Part shown: piece after piece, positions 47,101 to 57,139 of the stretch
Numbering within the stretch: the stretch's first letter is position 1
Layout of the letters: each line of letters starts with the position of its first letter
Origin: Vitis vinifera
Taxonomy: Eukaryota > Streptophyta > Magnoliopsida > Vitales > Vitaceae
Reading direction: 5' to 3'
NCBI RefSeq assembly: GCF_030704535.1
Contig: NC_081820.1
Coordinates: forward strand, 16,793,501-16,857,500
Length of the DNA: 64,000 nt
Translations under genes and position numbers: made by a program
The notes under the pieces: generated by a model
The model's database searches: none
The model's input: the letters and a program-made list of their open reading frames with translations, nothing else
Told to the model about the DNA's origin: nothing

Positions 47101-48275
47101 GATGCTAGTTGTTGTGAGCGTGGTTAGCACCCTAAGGTTTGGGTCCCCATGGAGAGTCCTAAGGGCTTGGCCATGAAAGGATTTATATATATATATATAT
47201 GTATGTATGTATGTATTTTGGGGTATAAGTATTTGGACATGATATGATGTGTACATGTTCTTGGCTGCTCATCTGTTCTTAGTTTTAGTTGGTGTTGATT
47301 AACATATTATTAGTCTGTGAGTCAATGATTTATCTTGATTGAAGTTATTGCTTCTATTTTTGCATTTAGAGTGGAATAAAATCAATATGTTCTTAAAAAC
47401 AGATTCATCTATAATTTTCTAGAACGATGGGAAGTAGCTAAATATTTGGATGACCTGAATATGCCTGCAATTATGATTACCATCACAAATCATTCAAAGC
47501 TTATGCAGTACTCCAGCAGTACTGCTGAATTACGTTTCCTAACTTTATTTGATTGCTATTTTTGGCTGTTATCTAATTTAGTGGAGATACAATTGGTAAA
47601 AAGAGTGTGTCAATGCTAATAAATGAGATTCCTACCTATCAAAAAAAAAAGCCAATAAATGAGATACCCCTATGTACCATAATTGTAGTGATGAAACCCT
47701 GCATCTAACTAGTCTTTTTTCAGAGTTCACTTCACACAGTGGAGGAACATCTTCATTATAGTGAAGAATTACACCTTTCATTCTCAACAAAGCATATAAA
47801 CCTTTCAGTGTTCCAAACAACCAAAGACTGGTTGGTTTTTCCAACCATTTCCTGATGATACCTTTCTATGGCTGTTTGTCTTGATAGCCATAAGTCGTGG
47901 GAGAAAAACCTGAACCTAAGGATCTTACAATAACTCGTTTCAATAGGAATATTCAGAGTTTTCAACCCTTCTGCAACTAATCAGACCATTAAAGGAAGTT
48001 TATTCTTTATATGAATTTTTTATTTTTGTTGGTTTGCACTATATTAGGGAGCTGATCTCATGGTGCGAGCTGCAAAGAGGTCAATAGTGGACGAGCTGGA
48101 AGCAATGCTTGAGGTGGTGGACCCTCTGCCTCCTGGGAGGACTCTTTCAATGAGGAGGAGGATGTTTGATATGCCCAGTCGTGTCATTCAGAAGGAACTT
48201 GCTGAAGGTGTGGCACAGGTTGTCCAAATGCTAGATCAAGAAGAGAATGGTGCTGCCTTCGAGGCATGCTTGTAA
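40776..48275 (+). CDS. BAG7: BAG family molecular chaperone regulator 7 (three exons)
   Basis: Coding exons 40,776-41,453, 46,490-46,771 and 48,048-48,275 join in phase 0 to give 395 aa. Donors are CAG|GTTCGT and GAG|GTAAGA; acceptors are AAG|GCC and TAG|GGA. The N-terminus begins MSRFSRIEFFEPY. Exon 1 contains four spaced copies of a Y-x-W-x-A-E-I-like motif (about 115-122, 133-140, 158-164, 177-182) in a Lys-rich setting. Exon 2 carries a calmodulin-binding IQ motif (about 251-270, AAIMIQMSFRAYLIRRSQ) and starts the helical BAG domain (about 276-350). Exon 3 completes the BAG domain with LMVRAAKRSIVDELEAML. BAG domains bind Hsp70. Arabidopsis BAG7 is an ER protein that moves to the nucleus in heat and unfolded-protein stress. 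The second acceptor was chosen because it restores LR-x-AFAKR, while an upstream AG (46,458) would add ten residues. Intron 1 (~5 kb) is packed with mobile DNA, but both splice sites are intact. Confidence 0.9.
42388..42960 (+). pseudogene. hAT transposase N-terminal fragment, left arm
   Basis: Plus-strand frame with a BED-type zinc finger (AKCKICNKFLTGSS...TSHLKKRRENC) in which one expected His is replaced. It then reads EEMIDYIIRAEQPFNMIETH, RDIMKKIYTQKEILK and LTSDIWTSLTHTGFLYITAH, the start of the RNase-H-like region typical of plant hAT transposases. It stops at the palindrome centre. The catalytic remainder and dimerisation domain are absent. Confidence 0.88.
43010..43560 (-). pseudogene. 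hAT transposase N-terminal fragment, right arm
   Basis: Mirror copy of the left-arm fragment: EEMIDYIIRVEQLFNMMETH, NPQFKGWFGNTVKRDIMKKF, LTSDIWTFLTHTGFLCITAH. In this copy the zinc-finger end reads HLKRHHENC, keeping the His lost on the left, but the upstream frame is broken near 43,495. Not a functional gene. Confidence 0.88.
44584..45149. mobile_element. Fold-back MITE in BAG7 intron 1
   Basis: The terminal inverted repeats are TATGGAAAATACTATGGTACC at the left and TATGGAAAATACTACAGTACC on the reverse strand at the right. Internally, ACACGTG.CA..ACCTGATTG and a GATGC/GCATC block are also inverted (around 44,735-44,790 versus 44,845-44,885), so much of the element can fold. The right half repeats GGTACC.T.TATTTGTACCTT phrases. 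Flanks TAAGAAATA and TAAGACAAA agree at 7 of 9 bases, which could be a decayed 9-bp MULE-type duplication. Confidence 0.7.
45412..45771. repeat. 182-bp tandem duplication in BAG7 intron 1
   Basis: 45,412-45,593 is repeated almost exactly at 45,594-45,771. The main difference is one GAAGAA (6-bp) unit missing in the second copy (CCAAGAAGAAGAAGC versus CCAAGAAGC), plus an A/G change in TGTAAA(A/G)GAATC. Near-identity implies a recent event. Confidence 0.95.
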
Positions 48276-50900
48276 GAAAATGGTAAACATGACACAGTCT
48301 ACCTCTTTCTGGGATTCTCTTTGTTGTCTGCATGTTGTTATAGAGGAAAATGTAGGTCTAGTCATCAATGCGGAAGATGTAGAAGACTAACTTGTTTCTC
48401 TCTTGGAGGGAAATTTTGTTCCATCTCTCCTATTCATCCATCCGCTGTTAGGATTTTAGGAGAGTTGTTGACTGTGCTATTACTTTTGTGCCTGTAGTGT
48501 TTGAAACAGAGCTGTGTACTTTGTGAACCTCCTGGTGCAGTTAAACTGGTTTTGGGTTTTATTCTTGGTCCTGGTTGACCTGAATCAATCTGATTAGTAG
48601 TTAATCCTAAATTGTATGTTCTGAAATGCATTTCTGCATTAATTTGTTTCTGACAACTTGGCTTGAGGTTGGGTTGTTCCAACTTGCCTCAACCCCGACC
48701 AAAAAACTAGGCAGGCAGTTTTTGTAGCCTTTTGTTTTTCTCTTATACAGCGGCAACTTATGGAGCAGAAGATGTATTTGGAATAATTTTCAGTCAAGAA
48801 TTCAATTAGTGATTAAGATGGGTTTTGGTGGGATGAATGGTATAGGGAAATTCAAGGATTTTGCTGCAGTGCTTCACCTGTATCATTGAAGACGTTATCT
48901 ATCTAGGAGCCCTTAAAAGTATGCAATGAGTACCCTAACTATTGGAAGTCAATGTCACAACATGGGCATGTATGGTGGTACCACATCGGTGAGTGCTTGC
49001 GTGAGGCAAGCCTTGAAGGATTAAAGTCGGCTACGCACAAGATTGCATACGCATGTTGAATGACTTGTGTGCGTGGTGTATGATATAGCATCATGTGATG
49101 TGGCATGCTTAGCGGAGCTACCAAAAATGGGGCCACTAGGAGAGTGGTCTACCTCAAGACCCGATGATGCACAAATTTACCTCTTCCCAAAATAAGGACC
49201 ATGAAAAGAAACAACTTTCAAAGAATCCAAACTTGCAAGTTGATTTGACCGGTCGACCTACGTCCGACAAAATGAGCCTAACTATTATTGTCCTCGTATG
49301 CCAAAAAGTTGACAAAGTTTGCAGAAAAGCCAACCCCTTCATAAAAAGACATGCACCTACATGGAAAAATCACAAGCAACAAAAAGAGATTGAGTCCTCC
49401 CCGTATGAAAAACCCACTCTTTATTCAAAAACAAGAAGACTAGGAATTTTTTAGCATCTTCACTTAGGCTTTGACAAAAGTTATAGGTTTGGGCACTTCC
49501 ATAATTTTCCTCACTTGCTAAAAGTCTAAGATGAATGTTCCAGGTAATTGGGCATTTTTCTAGATTTTCTATAATTAGAGAAAATTCATTATGTGGGCTA
49601 TGGCATGGCATGGACGAGTGTAAGACACCATTAGAAGTACGCAATGGTTTGGGCAAAGGCATAGGATGAACATAGAGCTGGAGCTATGACCAAAGCATGA
49701 CACAAATCAGATGTAGTTTGAGTGTTTGAATTAAGGTGGGCCGCTTATAACATGGAGCTATGAGCAAAGCAGGACAAATACAGAAAAACATGGTGCTTAA
49801 TTACTCTGGCATATGTTGGGCTTGGCCCACAACAACTTTTATATAGACAAAGCCCAATTATGTGCATGGGCTGTGGGCTTGAACTACCACTTCAGATCTA
49901 ATTCTTGGCTAAAAACTCGTTCCTTATCTTATCTTTAGAAAATAGTGACACATTCTTTAGGATTATCCGACCAACCAACCGAATTGCTGAGTTGGTTAGT
50001 ATTGAGTCTAAGAATCAGAGATTTTAAACTGTCTGAAAGAGGCAAATTCTAATTTGAATGCATTCTGGGCCTATAAGCTCGGCCCCACTCCCCCACTTTT
50101 GTCTACACATGCAGAAAGCTATACTTATTTTTCTTTTTAAATGGACTGTTACACTCCCAATTTGCTAAATCTTTCCCAATCTTATTCAAAATATTTTTTT
50201 TTTTTTAAAAAGAAAAAAAAAAAAAAGAAGGAAAAAACAAACAAACAAAGAAAGACAGTTACAAGACCAAATAAGAGGGGAATGAGGCAATTGAAGAGGA
50301 TTCTTTAGTAGTCGATTTGTGGTGGTCCTCTGACAGTCCCCTAAGGACCACCAGAGATCACTATTATGGGGTTACAATAACTTTGACAAGCTCCATGCAT
50401 TCACCCAGATTTTTCCAAAATCGTTTTATTTCAATTTCCACTTCAATCCCCACTCACTTTTGTCCTCATTTCACCCCAAGTTGCATATTTTTAAAATTTT
50501 ATAAAAATAAAATAAAATTCTCATATTTTAATTTGTCAATTCTTTTCATTGTCTCTATTTTATGATTTTAATAGACGTTGAAATTGTGATGAGAACGTGA
50601 AAATTTGTAATATACAAGATGAAGTTAAAATAATGAAAATTATAAGCATGTAAAGGAGTTATAAACGTAGAGAATTCATTTAAAAAAAAAAAAAACAAAA
50701 TACAATAGGAAAAATTTAGGACAAACCCTTATTTTTTGGTACCTTACTAGAGAGATTTTTTTTTTTTTTTGAAAAAATATATTTACAAAAATTATATAAT
50801 TTTTGTATATGACTAATTAATGAAAATATTTTCATAAATATCAAAGTTATGAATTTTTTGTTATTAAAAATTAAAAATTACGATAATAAATTAAGATGCA
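48276..50900. other. BAG7 3' flank and gene-poor DNA
   Basis: 48,276 to about 48,700 is T-rich transcript-like sequence consistent with the BAG7 3' untranslated region. From there to 50,900 nothing is assigned. Frames at 49,164-49,454 and 49,357-49,662 overlap on opposite strands and lack domains. 50,190-50,260 is an A-rich run. Confidence 0.4.
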
Positions 50901-51471
50901 ATTTAGATGGACCAGTACTATCCAACTCCAATTTAACCTGATTTTTGGATCGACTCATTTTTAATACTTTAGTTGGATTTAGTTTAAGTTTTTCAATTCG
51001 AACTTAATTTGGATTGGGTTCGAATCAAGATTCAAAGTAAAGTTACTAATAGAAAATCTCCAAATCAATTAAAAGAATTAGAACGATTTTTTAGATGATG
51101 GATCTCTTGGATTCTATTTTTTTTATTATTATTATTAGTTTTCATTTCTATATATATTTGATTTATTTGAAATGGAAAATAATGACAAATTCCATTAACA
51201 AAGACGAGAATATTATGGCTAGTTGAAAGGAAGAGGGCTTGGGGGTAGGGATGTGAAGATTGGACATAATTTGAGGATGTGAGCCACTTGGAAGTTGTTC
51301 TCGATTCTGAAAATTCCGAATGAGAAAGGAAATTAAAAACTCAAAGACTTTGACCACAAACGTATTAAATGGACTGGTGAGAAGTCTTCCAATACAAGAA
51401 GATTCGTAGGTGACTTCCGAAACATGACCAGCCACTGCCCCACCCCCCATTCTTAGAATCAACCCCTTCCA

Positions 51472-51985
51472 ACCAATCTCACTATCATGCATAGAAACTT
51501 CTCCTCACTTTCCTCTTCACCCTTCCATTTAAAATCACTGATAAAATATATCTTTTATAAGTAATTTCATGCAAGTTTCTTCTGAAATTATATCATTTCT
51601 TGTAAAGATTCGGGGCCTTTCAATTTCTTGTAAAGAATTGTGATTTTTCGTGTAAATAGAATTATCTTCCTTTAACGGGTGTTAGATATCACAATCATTT
51701 TTATTAAAGTCATTCGAAAAACAAATTCTTCCGTTATTGTCTTAATCTATGTAGATATTATTCATTGTAGATCCAATGAGTATTCGATTGTTTTAAAACA
51801 TGTCTATATCAAATTGACCCATTTTTAGAATCAACTATTTTCAAACTCAATCTCACCATCATGCATGGAAATTTGGTCTCACTTTCCTTTTTATCTTTCA
51901 ATTTAAAATTATTGATAAAATATATCATTTATAACTAATTTTATGCAAGTTTGTTTCCAAACCATATCATTTCTTATAAAGATCG
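51472..51985. repeat. ~140-bp direct repeats about 365 bp apart
   Basis: 51,472-51,612 and 51,840-51,985 share CTCAC.ATCATGCAT.GAAA, CTCACTTTCCT.TT, TTTAAAAT.A.TGATAAAATATATC and ATATCATTTCTT.TAAAGAT. A phrase from just upstream (GATTCGTAGGTGACTTCC.AAACAT) also has a counterpart near 56,305. These look like dispersed non-coding repeat relics. Confidence 0.65.
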
Positions 51986-53032
51986 ATTTCCTCCCGTGTA
52001 AATAGGAACCTTTTCCCCTAAAGACCTATCTCCTCTTACATGAATAAAAATTTCTTTAATGATCTATTTCCTCTAATATAAATAAGAATTTATTCCCTTA
52101 AAGATTCACTCTCATATAAATAGAAACTTTTTTTTCCTAATCAATATCACAATAACTCGTATACAACATGGAGATAATCACTCTCATACAACATCATTAT
52201 AAAATCTCATAATGGGCCTTCCTTCTATATAGATTATAAGTTATTCTAAACTCCATAGACTTTTACTTCTTCAAAATACAATTAAAAAAGTTGACTATGT
52301 ATAATGAAATTTCTTCCCTTTCAGTGATGTGGGATATTATATTTCTTTATTAACATTTTTTTTAATTTATTTATTTTCTTAATAAAAATCTAATTTTTGT
52401 ATTTTCTTAATAAAAAATTTAAATGGACTTTAAAAATAAAAATTGAAAGAAATGGTTGAAACATAAATAATAAAAATGACTTTGAATTTTAAAAGGGTAT
52501 TTTGGTTCATTTCTTAGGAGCCACTCACAAAATGAAAATAAAGATTGAATTTTAAATTGAGATCATTTCCGTTTTGTAAAGTTATTTTCATTATTGTAAT
52601 GGACTTTATTAATAATTATGACTTTATCCAAGATTATTGATTCCAACATTTAATATTCCAAAGGTTAATTTAAATATTATTCTATTAAATTTATTTTATT
52701 TTTACTTTAAATATGTCTTTTTCATCATCAATCATTCAATTAGATCAACTTTCTAATCTACTTGTCACTCACAAAGAAAAATTGTGGAAAGCACTCATTT
52801 TTGTATCATTGAGGGTTGAGTAGACAGCATGTGTAAAACGATCTTGTTAGGTTAATCCTAATAATTGAGTTATAGCTTATGAAATCTATTTCATATCTTA
52901 TTGAAATCACTGAGAACCAATAAATAAATAAATTATACTTCTTATCTTAAATATTTTTTTGAATATTTTAAATTTATATTTTTTTCGGTTGATGAGTCAT
53001 CTTATAATATACAAAGGATATTTGAAAATTAC
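51986..53032. other. AT-rich intergenic, nothing assigned
   Basis: Short recurring phrases (AATAAGAATTT, TCCCCTAAAGA, CTCTCATATAA) between 51,990 and 52,200 suggest a weak degenerate repeat. The rest is AT-rich without coding signal. Confidence 0.4.
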
Positions 53033-53518
53033 ATCGCGTTTGACAATAATTTTAGGAAGTGTTTTTAGTAGTTTTAACACTTCTCAACTAGTCGAGATGG
53101 GGCCGAGTGCATGGGAAGGGCGCTTGTTGCATGGGGGGAGGGGCATCCATGTGCCTTTCGATGGGCAACGTCGGGCAGAAGGCATGGGTGAGCCCCCGGG
53201 GTGAGCTGCGACATTGACATACTCGCTTGAGGGCTTGAGAGCTTCTCGACGAGCTGAGACGGGGTCGAGTGCACGAGGAGGGGCATCCGTGTGCCTTTTG
53301 ATGGGCAATGTTGGGCGGGAGGCATGGGTGAGCCCCTTAGGGTGAGTCACGATGTTGGCCATTGACACGTTTTTTCGAGGCAACATGCTCCCTCGAGGGC
53401 TTGAGCCGAGACAGGGCCAAGTGCACGGGGAGACTGTTGTTGTGTTGAAAATTTTTATCTTTCAAATATTATAAATATTATAAAAACACTTCTTAAAATC
53501 ACTATCAAACACATTTTT
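53033..53518. mobile_element. Fold-back MITE, copy 3 of 3, carrying a GC-rich insert
   Basis: The ends match the other two family members: GCGTTTGACAATAATTTTAGG on the left; GTGTTTGATAGTGATTTTAAG on the reverse strand at the right. Between them, instead of ~40 AT-rich bases, lie ~350 bp of strongly GC-rich DNA (53,088-53,440). That insert contains two to three imperfect units of ~150 bp with GAGACGGGGTCGAGTGCACG, GAGGGGCATCC.TGTGCCTTT, GATGGGCAA.GT.GGGC and GGCATGGGTGAGCCCC. Open frames on both strands through it are by-products of GC content. Confidence 0.75.
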
Positions 53519-54650
53519 ATTCTTAACAATTCAAATTTAATGATTAAAATTAATTTCAAATATTAAATGACTTGGATTTTGGAAATACTTATATATTTGT
53601 TTCAATGATCTCACAAAATAAAACAAATACTAATACCTGTTTTGCCCTTTACTATGTTGCAATAGACCATAAGAATAATAAGAAGAAGAACACGAGCAAC
53701 ATGCTATTACTTGATTAAAGTTTGTTTATTAATTTAATTAATTTTATCAATCTTTTCGTGACACTAACACGCTATATTCCATATTATTTGTCAACGTCTT
53801 TGTTTAGTGTTGGCATGATGTGTTAAGAATTACGACCCCCTTTTTTAATAATTAATTGGGGCGGCTCGTAATCAACCATAAGTCTCATTCACTTAATTTG
53901 ATTGAGTCATGTCGACTATGTTGGTTAGTTAGATAGTTGAATAGACAATATGAGAAGACTTAATGACTAAGTTAATAGAAAATGTGTTGTAAATACATTC
54001 AAAAAGCTTTGGAAGTTTTAAACTAGGGTTAGTAGACGTTATGGACACGCATAGAACTCGCTTTAAAAGGGGAAAGAAAATAACTTGTAAAGTGACTTAA
54101 AGACATTTTTAAAAGTAGATGACAACATGTGGTAGTAGGTAGCATATGAGAAAAAGCAACACCTTATTTAAATTCAGACCTTTTTTTTTTTTTTTTCTCC
54201 TTTTTGAATGACTTTGGAGACAGGCTATAAATGTTGAAGATTGTGAACCCAATTTCATTTTTGAAGTTTAGAACCTAAAATCATTAAAAAATGTGTCTAT
54301 TTGAATTATTCTAAATTTGACTTTTTTTTTTTTTTTCTATTAAAAAATTTCACATTGAGTTAGTTGTCACCCAACCACAATTTATGGAGGGTCCAGTCAA
54401 ATCACCCTTGGGTTATTGAATAGTTTGTTCATATTCACACCATCACTTGTGGGATCCAACATTATTTGCTAGATCTGAATTGGTAGACCAATTTTCCTTT
54501 TAACCCTCCTCAAGTTTCTCTCAATAATGGCCTAAAAAATGTGTAAAAAAAAAAAGGAAAAATAATTAAGGTCATATTTAAACTCAATAAGAATTTCTAT
54601 ATTTACTTGACTATTTTTTTTTTTTGAGAGAGCCCATTATTTAAAAAACA
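53519..54650. other. AT-rich intergenic, nothing assigned
   Basis: No coding signal. Several long T runs (54,180, 54,322) and ordinary low-complexity sequence. Confidence 0.4.
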
Positions 54651-54657
54651 TCAATAT

Positions 54658-54891
54658 AAAAGTATGGACCCCGCATTTTCGGCTCAATGTGTTTCCCACT
54701 CGATGACTCCTTCTAGAAAATTCTTTTCTTTTAGAGGTGTCTTTCCCTGATTGGTCCATCAATTCCACTATAGTGATTCCACAGTGACCAATCCTAAGAA
54801 GGCACGTGGCCTCCTAGAAGAGTGACAACCGGCCAGAATGAGCTGTAGGAAATGGTAAGAAAATGTGTCCAAAATGGGGGTCTACAAAAAG
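54658..54891. mobile_element. 224-bp solo-LTR-like element with 5-bp duplication AAAAG
   Basis: Element 54,663-54,886 is flanked by AAAAG (54,658-54,662 and 54,887-54,891). It begins TATGGACCCCGCATTTTCGG and ends GGGGGTCTACA, the same termini as the 4-5 kb LTRs (with the first G mutated to A). Only the extreme ends match; the ~150-bp interior is different sequence (CACAGTGACCAATCC, GGCACGTGGCC). It is either a severely shortened solo LTR or a short relative using the same ends. Confidence 0.82.
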
Positions 54892-54980
54892 TTAGAAAAA
54901 TATTATTTCTCTTATATTTTGACTTTGTAAGAATTCAATATTTAACAAAATTTTTAGCTCTTCAAAATTTATCACTTTGG

Positions 54981-55500
54981 TTTTAATTTCAATTTCAACT
55001 TGTCAAAACAAAAATAAAAGGATATATTTGATTCTAAAAAAAAAAGGGGGGGAAAATGTAAGGGAAAGAAAATAAAGAAGAAAATTAAAAGAAAAAAAAG
55101 TTAAAGAAAATAAAAAATAGAGTTAAAATTGATAAATTAATTTTATTTGTTACTTCAAATCAAATTATTTATTCTAATTCATCGATATAAAGATTAAATA
55201 ATTTGAAAATGTATAAGTTTTTAACTAAATTTTATTATATTTGATTTTAATTTCAATTTCAGTTTGTCAAAACAAAAATAAAAGGTTATGTTTGGTTCTA
55301 AAAAAAATATTGGGGGAAAATACAAGAGAAAAAAAATAAAGAAAAAAAATATAAAAAAAACATGAAGAAAAATAAAAAATAGAATTAAAGTTGAGAAATT
55401 AATTTTATTTGCTACTTCAAATCAAATTATTTATTATAATTCTTGATTTTCTATGAAATTTTTCGTAAGATAATCGAATATAAGAGAATTATTTTCTTTA
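54981..55500. repeat. 264-bp tandem duplication
   Basis: 54,981-55,244 recurs at about 55,245-55,500. Shared anchors are TTTTAATTTCAATTTCA, TTTGTCAAAACAAAAATAAAAGG, AAATAAAGAA and TACTTCAAATCAAATTATTTAT. Divergence is mostly in A-rich runs. Its A-rich interior resembles the MITE at 37,137-37,461. Confidence 0.8.
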
Positions 55501-56460
55501 ATATTTTTTTTTCTTTTTTTTTAGTACTTTCAAGAACAAAACACAACCAAAAGCTCTTCCATATGAGACCTTGACAAATGTTTAAATGTCTCAAATTTTG
55601 TAATCATTGAATGTTTATTAAATAAAATAAATTTCCAAGCATTTTCTTACACTCGAAAGCAAAAAAAACATCAAAATTTGAGAAAAATTAGCCATAATTA
55701 GAATTATTAGGAGTAGAAATCAAATCTGCAAGTTTAAAATGAAATTTAGAAGGGCATAGGCATAGCAAAGTCTAATCAATTACTTTTTCTTTTTGGAAAA
55801 TTTGATTAAAAAAAGAAGAACATGAGGTAGTGTAACCCAATCATAGGTCATTGAACTCCCATCATGACTTTTGGGACATGCCCTAAAGTCTCCCTCTAAG
55901 AACTACCTAACACCTTCAGTCAATTAAAGACAATAAGAAATATCATTCATGGGTACCTCAACACACCTTTTGGTACAATCCTATTGATCTTAAATGTGTC
56001 ATCATCTACTAGGCCTATTAAAAATAGCCACCCCTATATTAATATGTACTTAATTAGTGGAATAAGTAGTAGGTGTGACACAGCCAACCCAAAAAGAAGT
56101 CTTGGTAAAGTAGGGGGAAAGTACTCAAAAAGGAAAAAGTAGATGATTGGAAAGTGATGGCGTAGTTTCTCAGAGACAATGATCCTACTTTTTAAGTTTT
56201 CACTATGACTTTTCCCACACCACTGGATTTTTTTTACCATTCCATTTTTATTAAAAAATTGAGTAAAATAAAACAGGCCACAAAAGTCCTTTGAAAAAGA
56301 TGATTCGTATGTCACTTCCAAAACATCACCAACCGTCACTGGATCCCACCCAAAGCACCTCCCCCTCTTAAATGGCAATCGCACTTTCCTTTTTCCCACC
56401 CCACCATTTTTTTTCCCCCTCTCGAGTCATTTTCCTTTTGTCTTCTCTTGTCTACGTCTT
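55501..56460. other. Intergenic before the TPP promoter
   Basis: AT-rich to about 56,300, without supported genes. The minus-strand frame 56,034-56,399 has a stretch (DVLEVTYESSF) resembling one at 51,163-51,492 (HVSEVTYESS), which shows only that both descend from the same repeat. Confidence 0.4.
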
Positions 56461-56489
56461 TGACCCGGTAAAAACGAACCCCGTTTCGG

Positions 56490-57130
56490 TCCACTTCCTA
56501 CCCGCACGTGTTCCCCCTCCTACAGCCTTATACGAAGACAGCGACAAACTTTTCCAGATTCCCCCCCCGCACGTGACACCCTGCCCCAGCCCCCTCCCAC
56601 GTCCGCAGATCATGCGGCTCAGCCTTCCTCCGGCCCCAATGTGGCCGGGTGGACAATCCCAACACTCACCGACGACCACCCAGCTGTCACTGAAAGCGAC
56701 ATCACCTTCAAACTCGACCACCCCTACATGGCGGGTCCCGCCCAAAACGTGGCCACGTCAGCCTCGAGTAATCACCAGGTGTCTTCACGCGCATGGCCCG
56801 CGACAGCCTCCCCGACACGTGTCCTCCCCTCCCCCGGTGGTCCCGGTAACCATCCCCATTTTCTAATTCAAAAAAACTAATAGTAAGAGAGCGAAACGTT
56901 ATGGCGCATCCATTATGAACAAAAATGGTCTATTCTCTCTGCCATTCCACGCGCCTGAGACAATCGCGGGGTCCACGTGGCCAAAGGTTGGAGGGTGGAG
57001 TACACGCTCCACCGGAGAGAGTTTGGGGCCTTGAAAGTTTCCCGTGGTGTTTCCCGATTCAACAACCGAGTTTCCTTGTTGAGCACGTCATTGGGAGAAC
57101 GAAACTCTATAAATACCCTAGCCCTGATGT
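56490..57130 (+). promoter_or_regulatory. TPP promoter with clustered ACGT elements and TATA box
   Basis: A CTATAAATACC TATA box lies at 57,108-57,118, placing transcription start near 57,140. Upstream, in a C-rich region, are four CACGTG G-boxes (56,505-56,510; 56,570-56,575; 56,816-56,821 inside the palindrome GACACGTGTC; 56,974-56,979 inside CCACGTGG). Further ACGT cores lie near 56,747-56,758. G-box/ABRE elements bind bZIP and bHLH factors; pairs of ABREs are typical of abscisic-acid or light/sugar-responsive genes. The regulatory outcome is inference. Confidence 0.72.
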
Positions 57131-57139
57131 AGCCTTCTC

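Noticed and set aside
47010..47190. Possible SINE in BAG7 intron 2 (TTTGAATCC-like box, GGTCCCCATGG phrase, AT tail), and a similar tRNA-like phrase at 60,470-60,530
   Set aside because: The A- and B-box matches are weak and no target-site duplication was found; not enough to call.
53074..53386. Overlapping Pro/Ser-rich frames on both strands
   Set aside because: By-products of the GC-rich repeat insert; frames are open on both strands simultaneously and repeat with the DNA unit.
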